This document shows positions 1 to 6,501 of a DNA stretch of 6,728 nt, piece after piece. The position numbers and the translations under genes are program-made. The stretch spans positions 1 through 6,728 of the forward strand of contig PYCK01000053.1 of assembly GCA_009649835.1 (NCBI GenBank). The letters are read 5' to 3'. This stretch comes from Candidatus Methanocomedens sp. (GTDB lineage: Archaea > Halobacteriota > Methanosarcinia > Methanosarcinales > Methanocomedenaceae). Position 1 is the stretch's first letter; each line of letters starts with the position of its first letter. The notes beneath the pieces are model-generated. The model saw nothing but the letters and a program-made list of their open reading frames with translations. It searched no databases and had not been told where the DNA came from.

Positions 1-666
1 TGGGAGGAACTGTATACCAAAGCCAGGGAACTTGGTGTGGTATTCATGCGCTATACCGAGGATAAGGAACCGGAAGTGAGCGAGAAAACAGTGCGTGTAT
101 TCGATCACCTGATGAATATGGATTTCGAGATCAATTACGACCTTATGGTCTTGAGTGCCCCGATGGTCACTCCTGCGACTAATGAACTGCTCGCACCGAT
201 GTTCAAGGTAACGCTGGATGCTAACAGGTTCTTCCTGGAGGCGCATATTAAACTGCGACCTGTGGAATGTGCCACAGACGGAGTGTTCTTAGCCGGGACA
301 TCACAGGCACCTAAACTGGTCGACGAATCTGTCAGCCAGGCATCTGCGGCAGCATCCCGTGCATGTACTATCATTTCAAGGGATTTCCTTGAAACTATAG
401 GAAATGTTTCAGTAGTTGACCCGGAATTGTGCATTGGCTGCGGCCGATGTACCCTGGTATGTCCGTATAAAGCACCTGAGCTTAAAGAGGTCACGGTCGA
501 GACCGAGGAGATCGTATATATCACAAAGAAGAGCGAGATCAACCCGGCTGTGTGCAAGGGATGCGGATCTTGCGCTGCTGAGTGCCCGACTGGTGCAATA
601 ACTGCAAGACATTTCACAACACCCCAGATAATGGCTGTAATAAAAGCTTATGGGGAGGGGATATAA
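1..666 (+). CDS. hdrA: HdrA-like heterodisulfide reductase subunit A, C-terminal part (5' end outside window)
   Basis: The reading frame is open from base 1, so the gene starts upstream; the visible 221 residues are the C-terminal third. They align along their length with the end of the complete HdrA at 1091-3073: an ELYTKARELG segment matches EFYNRARDMG there, LMVLSAP matches LMVLSVG, and EAHIKLRPVE matches EAHPKLKPVD. This part closes the FAD-binding Rossmann domain and is followed by a two-cluster ferredoxin domain with CIGCGRCTLVC (430-462) and CKGCGSCAAEC (553-585), expected to carry two [4Fe-4S] clusters. In the HdrA family this domain exchanges electrons with ferredoxin or a partner subunit. 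The linker between the two Cys motifs is 30 residues against 18 in the other copy, so the two are diverged paralogs. The FAD domain and N-terminal cluster regions cannot be assessed. Its stop codon directly abuts the next start codon, indicating one operon. Confidence 0.93.
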   Translation, partial: WEELYTKARELGVVFMRYTEDKEPEVSEKTVRVFDHLMNMDFEINYDLMVLSAPMVTPATNELLAPMFKVTLDANRFFLEAHIKLRPVECATDGVFLAGTSQAPKLVDESVSQASAAASRACTIISRDFLETIGNVSVVDPELCIGCGRCTLVCPYKAPELKEVTVETEEIVYITKKSEINPAVCKGCGSCAAECPTGAITARHFTTPQIMAVIKAYGEGI

Positions 667-1089
667 ATGAGCGATTTCGAACCTGATATATTAACATTCT
701 GCTGCAACTGGTGCAGTTATGCCGGAGCCGATCTGGCAGGTGTATCACGATTGCAATATCCCACAAACAACCGTATCATACGGGTGATGTGCAGCAGCAG
801 AATTGAACCTATACATATTCTTGAAGCTTTAAAGGAAGGCACTGACGGTATATTGGTAACAGGCTGCCATATAGGCGACTGCCACTATATCGAAGGTAAT
901 ATCCATACTGATGAGAGGATGAAGGAGATCGTAGATGCACTGGAACACCTCGGTCTGAAGGACAGGCTCCATCTGGAGTGGGTCTCAGCAGCCGAGGGTA
1001 AGAAATTCCAGGAGACTATTACTGATTTTGTAGAAAAGATAAGGGCCCTGGGCCCTAATCCTCTAAAGGAAAAAGCGAAGGAGGAATAA
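667..1089 (+). CDS. mvhD: MvhD-like [2Fe-2S] electron-transfer subunit, copy 1
   Basis: A 140-residue protein of normal MvhD length. MvhD is the small iron-sulfur subunit that relays electrons from a hydrogenase or formate dehydrogenase to the FAD of HdrA. The family signature is clear: FCCNWCSYAGAD (Cys12, Cys13, Cys16), VMCSSRIEP (Cys42) and TGCHIGDCHY (Cys67, Cys72); four of these conserved cysteines are expected to bind a [2Fe-2S] cluster. The ATG immediately follows the TAA of the upstream hdrA and is preceded by GGAGG at 654-658. Copy 1 is about 56% identical to copy 2 at 3076-3504 by hand alignment (74 of about 131 positions), with all six cysteines kept. Lying between two hdrA genes, it probably docks on one or both HdrA proteins. 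It is not fused to HdrA, unlike some HdrA2-type proteins. Confidence 0.95.
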   Translation: MSDFEPDILTFCCNWCSYAGADLAGVSRLQYPTNNRIIRVMCSSRIEPIHILEALKEGTDGILVTGCHIGDCHYIEGNIHTDERMKEIVDALEHLGLKDRLHLEWVSAAEGKKFQETITDFVEKIRALGPNPLKEKAKEE

Positions 1090-1090
1090 C

Positions 1091-3073
1091 ATGACTGAAC
1101 AAGAAGCAATAACAAATGAAGAATCAGAGGAAGTGAGAATTGGAGCTTTCATCTGCGAATGCGGTGTGAACATCGCAGGTGCGGTGGACTGTAATGCAGT
1201 GGCAGATTATATTTCCACTCTTCCAAATGTGGTCACGTCCGTGGTTAATAAATATACATGCAGTGATGCGGGACAGGCAGAGATAAAGAATGCCATCAAA
1301 GATCTGAATCTGAATCGTGTGCTTGTGGCGTCATGTACGCCAAAGACCCACGAACCCATTTTCAGGGCATGTGTAGAGGAAGCAGGATTGAATCAATACC
1401 TGTTCGAGTTCGTGAACATCAGGGAGCACTGCAGCTGGATACACATGTGGGAGAAAGAGGACGCTACCAAAAAAGCAAAAGAGCTTGTCCGCATGGGTGT
1501 GGCAAGGGCTGCATTACTGGAGCCTTTACAGTCAAGTGAAGTTCCGGTGACAGATGCAGCGCTGGTCATTGGTGCCGGTGTAACAGGTATGCAGGCGGCA
1601 ATGGATATTGCTGATATGGGACATAAGGTGTATCTGGTAGAACAGGGACCTTCCATCGGAGGCAAGATGGCTCAGCTTGACAAGACGTTCCCGACCAATG
1701 ATTGCAGTATCTGTATTCTTGGTCCTAAGATGGTGGAAGTGGCCAGGAATGAGAATATCGAGATCATGAGTTACTCCGAAATTGATGAAGTTGATGGTTA
1801 TGTGGGTAACTTCAAGGTAAAGGTGAAGCATAAGCCGCGGTATCTCAATATAGATGAGTGTACCGGTTGCGGCCTGTGTACTGAAAAATGTCCTGTTGAA
1901 GTGCCCTATGTTGAGTTCGATGAAGGGATCGGTACCAGAAAAGCCATCTATACCCCATTCCCTCAAGCAGTGCCATTGCGGGCACTGGTGGATAAATCAA
2001 TTTGCATTGACTGTGGTGCGTGTATAAAAGCATGCGAGCGCGGTGCTATTGATATGGATCAGCAGGAAACCTTCTCTGAACTTGATGTTGGTGTTATTGT
2101 CGTGTCTGCGGGTTTTGATGTATACGACCCTGAACCTAACCACGATTTTGGTTTCGGTTTGTATGATAATGTGATCACCACCATGGAGTTTGAGCGCCTT
2201 ATCAATGCCAGCGGACCTACCATGGGTAAAGTAGTGCGACCAAGCGATGTTAAGCCACCCAAGCGAATAGGGTTTGTACAGTGTGTTGGTAGCAGGGATA
2301 AGAATTCTAACATATACTGTTCCAGTTTCTGTTGTATGGCTTCTTTGAAGAATGCCCAGTTGCTCAAGGAAAAATATCCAGATACAGAAGTATATATTAT
2401 GTATATGGATATGAGAACGCCTTTCAGGATGTATGAGGAGTTCTATAACAGGGCAAGGGATATGGGTATCAGATTCATAAGAGGCAGACCTGCAGAGGTT
2501 ACCGAGAATGAGGATCATAATATTATTGCCAGGATAGAGGATACCCTGACCAATGAGATCGTAAATCTGGAACTTGACCTGATGGTATTGAGTGTAGGCG
2601 CAGTGTCGCCAGAGAGTACTGAGACGGTACGGCAGATCCTGAAGGTGAGCCGGGCTGCGGATGGGTTCATGATGGAAGCACATCCAAAGTTGAAACCGGT
2701 TGACACTACACTTGACGGCATCTTTATCGGTGGTATGACCCAGGGACCTAAGGATATTCCATATTCCATTTCCCAGGGCAGTGCGTGTGCGGCCCGTGCG
2801 ACACGATTCTTGGCACAGGGCAAGGCACTGACCGAGGGTATTACTGCTAAAGTGGATGAGGATATCTGTGTGGCCTGCGGTGTGTGCGTACCTATGTGTC
2901 CATTCCAGGCGCTGTCAATTGAAGATGATAAGTTGAAGATCCTCACGGCCCTGTGCAAGGGTTGCGGTACATGTATGGCAGCCTGTCCCACAGGTGCTTT
3001 GGAGCAGAGTCATTTCAAGAATGAACAGCTGCTGGCACAGGTTAAGAATGTGTTTGCTTACGGGGAGGTGTGA
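1091..3073 (+). CDS. hdrA: Heterodisulfide reductase subunit A (HdrA), complete
   Basis: A 660-residue FAD and iron-sulfur protein of typical HdrA length; in this family FAD is the site of flavin-based electron bifurcation. In order: an N-terminal region with Cys22, Cys24, Cys57 and Cys82 (including ASCTPKTHEP); an FAD-binding motif VIGAGVTGMQAA at about 159-170; TNDCSICILGPKM (Cys205, Cys208); an inserted ferredoxin domain with CTGCGLCTEKC (257-267) and CIDCGACIKAC (305-315); QCVGSRD followed by YCSSFCCM (398-416); and a C-terminal ferredoxin domain with CVACGVCVPMC (593-603) and CKGCGTCMAAC (622-632). Several [4Fe-4S] clusters are therefore expected. There is no signal peptide or membrane segment, so it is cytoplasmic. 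The start is supported by AAGGAGGA at 1078-1085, five bases before the ATG. It lies one base after one mvhD and two bases before another, supporting a stable HdrA-MvhD unit. No cluster motif appears broken. Confidence 0.96.
   Translation: MTEQEAITNEESEEVRIGAFICECGVNIAGAVDCNAVADYISTLPNVVTSVVNKYTCSDAGQAEIKNAIKDLNLNRVLVASCTPKTHEPIFRACVEEAGLNQYLFEFVNIREHCSWIHMWEKEDATKKAKELVRMGVARAALLEPLQSSEVPVTDAALVIGAGVTGMQAAMDIADMGHKVYLVEQGPSIGGKMAQLDKTFPTNDCSICILGPKMVEVARNENIEIMSYSEIDEVDGYVGNFKVKVKHKPRYLNIDECTGCGLCTEKCPVEVPYVEFDEGIGTRKAIYTPFPQAVPLRALVDKSICIDCGACIKACERGAIDMDQQETFSELDVGVIVVSAGFDVYDPEPNHDFGFGLYDNVITTMEFERLINASGPTMGKVVRPSDVKPPKRIGFVQCVGSRDKNSNIYCSSFCCMASLKNAQLLKEKYPDTEVYIMYMDMRTPFRMYEEFYNRARDMGIRFIRGRPAEVTENEDHNIIARIEDTLTNEIVNLELDLMVLSVGAVSPESTETVRQILKVSRAADGFMMEAHPKLKPVDTTLDGIFIGGMTQGPKDIPYSISQGSACAARATRFLAQGKALTEGITAKVDEDICVACGVCVPMCPFQALSIEDDKLKILTALCKGCGTCMAACPTGALEQSHFKNEQLLAQVKNVFAYGEV
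3062..3070 (+). promoter_or_regulatory. Ribosome binding site choosing the start of mvhD copy 2
   Basis: GGGGAGGTG matches the archaeal anti-Shine-Dalgarno complement and ends five bases before the ATG at 3076. It overlaps the hdrA stop codon region. An in-frame GTG at 3070 lies inside this site, so ATG 3076 is the better start. Confidence 0.75.
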
Positions 3074-3075
3074 TC

Positions 3076-3504
3076 ATGGCTGAAGAAGGATGGGAACCCA
3101 AGATCGTGGCGTTTTGCTGCAACTGGTGTAGTTACGGCGGAGCTGATACGGCAGGTATGGGCAGGTTCCAACAGCCTGCATCCACCAGGGTTATCAAGGT
3201 TATGTGCTCGGGCAGGATCGATCCGCTGCATGTGTTCAATGCTTTCCTTGAGGGTGCGGATGCGGTACTGGTCACAGGATGTCACATCGGTGACTGCCAT
3301 TATGTTAACGGCAACGAGAAGACTGAAGTGAGGTATGAGTTTTTGGAAGAGATGTTACAGCAACTGGGCCTGGAGCCTGATAGGCTGCACCTGAACTGGA
3401 TATCTGCCAGTGAAGGTGAGAGGTTCGCCAATTTCATAACTGATGTTACAGCAAAGGTAAAGGAACTGGGACCCAGTCCCCTTAAACCTGCGGGGGTGAA
3501 GTAA
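3076..3504 (+). CDS. mvhD: MvhD-like [2Fe-2S] electron-transfer subunit, copy 2
   Basis: A 142-residue MvhD family protein with the same cysteine set as copy 1, shifted by two residues: FCCNWCSYGGAD (Cys14, Cys15, Cys18), VMCSGRIDP (Cys44) and TGCHIGDCHY (Cys69, Cys74). It should carry one [2Fe-2S] cluster and relay electrons between the adjacent FdhB/FdhA-type module and HdrA. It lies two bases after hdrA and one base before fdhB, exactly between the two partners it would bridge. The strongest conservation with copy 1 is around the cysteines and the C-terminal LGP-PLK motif; the middle helices (about residues 80-95) differ, which is where partner specificity could lie. The start was set by the ribosome binding site. 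Confidence 0.95.
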   Translation: MAEEGWEPKIVAFCCNWCSYGGADTAGMGRFQQPASTRVIKVMCSGRIDPLHVFNAFLEGADAVLVTGCHIGDCHYVNGNEKTEVRYEFLEEMLQQLGLEPDRLHLNWISASEGERFANFITDVTAKVKELGPSPLKPAGVK

Positions 3505-3505
3505 G

Positions 3506-4660
3506 ATGGTTAACGTAGGAGATATGCTGGTAGGATATGCCACGAACGAAGATGTACGCAAGCGCGGTGCTTCCGGTGGACTGGTAACTGCCGTACTGGC
3601 CGCAGCCCTGGAGAAGGGACTGGTCGAGAATGTTGTGGTAATGAAACATATCAACGAGTTTGAAGCTGTGCCTATCATCACTGATGATGTGGATGAGGTT
3701 TTGGCATCTACGGGCAGTCTGCATTCTGTGCCAGTGAACCTGGCCAAGTATGCGATGGGTCGTAAGGTTGCAATGCCTGCCAAACCATGTGATACACAGG
3801 CTGTTATTGAACAGGCCAAGCGTGGTATGATCGACCTGGATAATACCTATGTCGTGGGATTGAACTGCGGTGGCAGTATGCATCCGGTGACTACTAAGAA
3901 GATGCTTGTTGAGATGTATGATATTGACCCTGAAGATGTGGTTGGCGAAGATATCGAAAAGGGTAAATTGATATTTAAGACAAAGAACGGTGAAGAGAAG
4001 GCTATAGCCATTGATGAACTGGAAGAAGCCGGATTCGGAAGGCGCGAAAGCTGTCGTTATTGTACGCTTAAGATACCTGTGAATGCAGATCTTGCATGTG
4101 GTAACTGGGGTGTGATCGGGGATAAAGCAGGCAGTGCAACTTTCTGCCAGGTGATGAACGATAAGGGTGTAAAACTTCTTGACAACGCAATTGAAGCAGG
4201 TCGGATCGAAGTGGAACCAGCCAGTGATAAGGCGATTGCGATCAGGGCGAAAGTAAACGATGTCATGGTTAATCTTGGCAACACTCTTGAAAAGGAGATA
4301 TTCCCTGAGATACCTGATGAAGAGCGTATGCAATATTACATGGAGCCAATGGCAGATTGTATCGATTGCGGGGCGTGCAAGGAGGTATGTCCGGTTTGTG
4401 CCTGCGGCGAGGATTCCAAGTGTACTATGTTCCATTCCCTTGTTGACAATTACAAGATGAGCATGTATCATATGGTACGGCTGCTGCACTTGTCTGACAG
4501 TTGCATTGCATGCGGGCAGTGCAGTGATGTGTGTCCGTCTGATATTCCAATTACTCTTCTGCAAAGCAGTTTTGCTATTCCTTCACAGCGCAAGCGAGAG
4601 TATACGCCGGGTATGAATGTTGATGATGTTCCTCCGTTCTTCGAGGTGATATTAAAATGA
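3506..4660 (+). CDS. fdhB: F420-type formate dehydrogenase beta subunit (FdhB/FrhB family) with C-terminal dicluster ferredoxin domain
   Basis: A 384-residue protein of the usual length for methanogen FdhB. The FrhB/FdhB family binds FAD and coenzyme F420 and transfers electrons between F420 and iron-sulfur clusters. The N-terminal two thirds show family motifs: GASGGLVTAVL (21-31), GSLHSVPVNLAKY (70-82), KPCD (Cys95), GLNCGG (Cys121), FGRRESCRYC (Cys183, Cys186) and DLACGNWGVIGDKAG (Cys198); these cysteines are the expected [4Fe-4S] ligands. The C-terminal domain has CIDCGACKEVC (285-295) and CIACGQCSDVC (333-343), a two-cluster ferredoxin fold that distinguishes FdhB from the shorter FrhB. 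Extra cysteines 298, 300 and 306 lie between the motifs. GGTGA at 3495-3499 precedes the ATG. It overlaps the next gene by four bases (ATGA), which points to translational coupling and a 1:1 partner. FrhB-like subunits of other F420 enzymes are the alternative, but the neighbour and the ferredoxin tail favour FdhB. Confidence 0.9.
   Translation: MVNVGDMLVGYATNEDVRKRGASGGLVTAVLAAALEKGLVENVVVMKHINEFEAVPIITDDVDEVLASTGSLHSVPVNLAKYAMGRKVAMPAKPCDTQAVIEQAKRGMIDLDNTYVVGLNCGGSMHPVTTKKMLVEMYDIDPEDVVGEDIEKGKLIFKTKNGEEKAIAIDELEEAGFGRRESCRYCTLKIPVNADLACGNWGVIGDKAGSATFCQVMNDKGVKLLDNAIEAGRIEVEPASDKAIAIRAKVNDVMVNLGNTLEKEIFPEIPDEERMQYYMEPMADCIDCGACKEVCPVCACGEDSKCTMFHSLVDNYKMSMYHMVRLLHLSDSCIACGQCSDVCPSDIPITLLQSSFAIPSQRKREYTPGMNVDDVPPFFEVILK
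4643..4650 (+). promoter_or_regulatory. Strong ribosome binding site for the FdhA-like gene, inside fdhB
   Basis: GAGGTGAT is an eight-base match to the archaeal consensus, six bases before ATG 4657. It supports that start and efficient coupled translation across the ATGA overlap. Confidence 0.75.
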
Positions 4661-6111
4661 TAGGAAATGTATACCAGACCGTGTGCCCTGGATGTAATAT
4701 GGGTTGCGGCCTTTATATCAGGGAAGATGAGGAGGGTGCACTCGCTGTTGATTTCATGAAGAGTAGTCCTGCGAACCTTGGCAAACTCTGCAGGTTCGGG
4801 ATGAAGCTGGCCCACCATTACTCAAAGGCTACCAGTATGGTGGATGGAAAGGAAGCGAGTGTCGAAGATGCGGTAAAGGCTGCATCTGATAAGCTTAAGG
4901 GCGCTGATGTTACCATGCTTGGTGTCGGGAATACTACAAATGAGGAATCCCTGGCTTTCAGCAAGGTCGCTGATGCGCTTGGGACTGTGGTCAATACCGG
5001 AATGGGCGTGTATTCAGAACTTCCTACGGAATGCCATCCTACCGTTGGTGTGGGTATTACACTCGATGAGATCGAGAGTGCGAACAGGATCGCACTGTTC
5101 GTTGACCCTTATATCCAGTATCCACTGCTGGTCAGGCGAATACTGGCTGCCAAGAAGATCGGGGCGTCTGTGGTTTCTGTAGGCTGGAAAGACCTGCATC
5201 TTGCAGATGAGAACAGGTATATCGATCCGGATCTGTACGAGAGTGAGCTGGGACTGGACAGCGAGTCTGTCATTATAGCAGATGTGCATCCCAATACTGA
5301 TCCGGGATGGGTTAAGCGGATGCTGAACCTGGCATTGAAGACCCAGGCCAAGATACTGTTCATGAAACCTTTTGTGAATGCTACGGGTGTTGACCTGCTG
5401 TGCAAAGGTACCGGACAGAAAGGTATCTCTGAGATCATGGACGGCATCAATGAAGGCAGTATAAAGACACTGGTAACTCTTAACAGCGATCCTATCGAGC
5501 TGATGCCTGATAGTGATGCTGCGGCTGCGACCTTGACGAAATTGGACAACCTGATAGTGATTTCTTCCAGGGATGGTCCTGTGAACAAAATGGCTGACAT
5601 CGTGATAGCTACTGAACCCTTGTATGCAAAGGCGGGCAGTTTCATGAATGTGGAAGGACTGCTGCTGAACAATTCCGGTGAGAGTACTACTGGTATTGAT
5701 TCGATGTCTACTCTGAGCCAGAACCTGGGCGGTGAGGCTATGGATTACCAGAACCTGCATAATAATGTGCTTGAAAGCATAGTCCAGAAATATACAAAGC
5801 CCAAATACAAGGAGCTTACCTGTGAGGTCCTGGATATCGGGCCTGTTGAGGAAAAAGGCAACCTGATATATTTGTACAATCCGTTCATGTGGTTCGACCA
5901 GTCCGATGATAACGACTTCGTGATGGTCAATATGAACATGGTCAATAAGCTGGGCCTTAGCAAGGGCGGTATGATCGCACTGACCTCGGATGCGGGTACT
6001 GTGAATATGCGTTACAGGGTAGAGGATATGCCTGATGGGCTGATCCTGACTGCTAAGAAATTACCTGTGGCGACCGAATGGACCACTATTGTTTCCACGG
6101 AGGCGGTATAA
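4657..6111 (+). CDS. fdhA: Short FdhA-like molybdopterin oxidoreductase
   Basis: A 484-residue member of the molybdopterin oxidoreductase superfamily, where methanogen FdhA is usually near 680. The N-terminal [4Fe-4S] motif is VCPGCNMGCGLY with LGKLCRFG (Cys10, 13, 17, 45). LGVGNTTNEES and ELPTECHPTVGVG follow; Cys126-His127 aligns with the metal-ligand Cys (or Sec)-His pair of FdhA and FwdB, and the codon is TGC, not TGA. The core continues with GSIKTLVTLNSDPIELMPD (267-285), MADIVIATEP (312-321) and AGSFMNVEG (326-334), the last like the GTFTNTEGR motif of this superfamily. The C-terminal part (about 400-484) resembles the molybdopterin dinucleotide-binding domain. About 200 core residues are missing relative to FdhA. 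GVDLLCKG (244-251) aligns with GVNPVRGQ of E. coli FdhF, putting Cys249 where FdhF has substrate-binding Arg333. A different substrate or a structural role is possible; FwdB-like and NuoG-like proteins are alternatives. Overlap with fdhB argues for an FdhAB-type pair. Confidence 0.78.
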   Translation: MIGNVYQTVCPGCNMGCGLYIREDEEGALAVDFMKSSPANLGKLCRFGMKLAHHYSKATSMVDGKEASVEDAVKAASDKLKGADVTMLGVGNTTNEESLAFSKVADALGTVVNTGMGVYSELPTECHPTVGVGITLDEIESANRIALFVDPYIQYPLLVRRILAAKKIGASVVSVGWKDLHLADENRYIDPDLYESELGLDSESVIIADVHPNTDPGWVKRMLNLALKTQAKILFMKPFVNATGVDLLCKGTGQKGISEIMDGINEGSIKTLVTLNSDPIELMPDSDAAAATLTKLDNLIVISSRDGPVNKMADIVIATEPLYAKAGSFMNVEGLLLNNSGESTTGIDSMSTLSQNLGGEAMDYQNLHNNVLESIVQKYTKPKYKELTCEVLDIGPVEEKGNLIYLYNPFMWFDQSDDNDFVMVNMNMVNKLGLSKGGMIALTSDAGTVNMRYRVEDMPDGLILTAKKLPVATEWTTIVSTEAV

Positions 6112-6303
6112 ATGGTTGAGCTTGATAAGGAACAGGAAAAGGCGTTTGTGAATGAGTTGATGGAGGCCAATGAGTTAAAAGGTGCTTCCAAGAAGCGGCT
6201 CATTAAGTTTTTGGGTGCTAAGTATGACTGGGACAAGCATAGGGTCCAGTTCAGGCTGACCCGGGCGCTGATTGCCGAGCGGTATGCGGCATCGAGTCAT
6301 TAA
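6112..6303 (+). CDS. Small hypothetical protein (63 aa), last gene of the operon
   Basis: I do not recognise a family. The protein is short, highly charged and without cysteine, so it does not bind an iron-sulfur cluster in the usual way. It has no signal peptide or hydrophobic segment. Composition suggests helices: an acidic N-terminal stretch (VELDKEQEKAFVNELMEAN), a basic middle (KGASKKRLIKFLG) and an amphipathic C-terminal part (HRVQFRLTRALIAERYA). It is likely real: its ATG immediately follows the stop of the FdhA-like gene, GGAGG at 6099-6103 sits eight bases upstream, and the operon terminator begins 12 bases after its stop. Its position suggests a small accessory, assembly or regulatory protein for the complex, but that rests on context alone. 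A small DNA-binding protein cannot be excluded. Confidence 0.7.
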   Translation: MVELDKEQEKAFVNELMEANELKGASKKRLIKFLGAKYDWDKHRVQFRLTRALIAERYAASSH

Positions 6304-6314
6304 CGTATGGGTGA

Positions 6315-6354
6315 GGGGTGATTTTAGATAATCATCCCTTCAGTCTTTTTTTTT
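6315..6354 (+). terminator. Operon terminator: hairpin plus T9 tract
   Basis: GGGGTGATT (6315-6323) pairs with AATCATCCC (6330-6338) as a nine-base stem with one G-U pair and a six-base loop. T9 follows at 6346-6354, and a second T7 run at 6367-6373 may act as backup. Archaeal termination depends mainly on the T tracts. It lies just after the last operon gene and faces a convergent gene on the other strand. Confidence 0.8.
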
Positions 6355-6378
6355 AGATTTAGATACTTTTTTTGTACA

Positions 6379-6457
6379 TGCTCTTCGAGCAGGTAATTCT
6401 ACACATCGGATGTGCGGCTTACGCACGCACAGCCATCTTACTTCGCTATGTTTTAGC
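6379..6457. other. Cluster of short inverted repeats in the intergenic region
   Basis: Four small inverted repeats lie close together: TGCTC/GAGCA (6379-6391, 3-base loop), CACAT/ATGTG (6402-6414, 3-base loop), GTGCG/CGCAC (6412-6426, 5-base loop) and GCTA/TAGC (6445-6457). The second and third overlap and cannot form at once; TGTGCG (6411-6416) may instead pair with CGCACA (6426-6431). No T tract follows on the minus strand, so this is not an obvious terminator for the convergent gene. It could be a structured RNA or part of the 3' flank of the FGE gene. No coding potential is evident in 6355-6501. Confidence 0.4.
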
Positions 6458-6470
6458 TTTGTAATGAGTG

Positions 6471-6500
6471 GTAAGTAGTAAAGGGGTAAAGTAGAAAGGG
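6471..6500. repeat. Two tandem 15-bp near-identical units just past the FGE stop codon
   Basis: GTAAGTAGTAAAGGG (6471-6485) is followed directly by GTAAAGTAGAAAGGG (6486-6500); they match apart from a one-base shift inside the unit. On the minus strand this reads as a pyrimidine-rich tract (CCCTTT, CTACTT, TTACCCC) that begins one base after the stop codon of the FGE-domain gene. The role is unknown. Confidence 0.6.
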
Positions 6501-6501
6501 G

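Noticed and set aside
1042..1056. AGGGCCC/GGGCCCT inverted repeat in mvhD copy 1
   Set aside because: It is inside coding sequence for conserved residues (RALGPNP), with no T tract, so probably chance.
1997..2683. A 228-codon open frame antisense to hdrA
   Set aside because: Same reason: it lies within a gene with complete cofactor motifs, and no ribosome binding site or family signal supports it.
3070..3075. GTG at 3070 as the start of mvhD copy 2
   Set aside because: It lies inside the ribosome binding site and overlaps the hdrA stop; ATG 3076 has proper spacing.
3482..4564. A 360-codon open frame antisense to fdhB
   Set aside because: It mirrors the well-supported fdhB; the product is His/Arg/Thr-rich without recognisable motifs, as expected for the complement of a codon-biased gene.
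5032..5037. Selenocysteine in the FdhA-like active site
   Set aside because: The codon before His127 is TGC (Cys), and no in-frame TGA interrupts the gene.
6352..6373. TTTAGATTTAGATA and following T7 as a promoter for a plus-strand RNA
   Set aside because: It is a weak match to an archaeal TATA box with no BRE element or downstream gene; a T-rich termination zone explains it better.
6379..6457. tRNA or CRISPR array in the intergenic region
   Set aside because: No cloverleaf arms or TTC-type T loop can be assembled, and the short inverted repeats are unlike each other and not regularly spaced.
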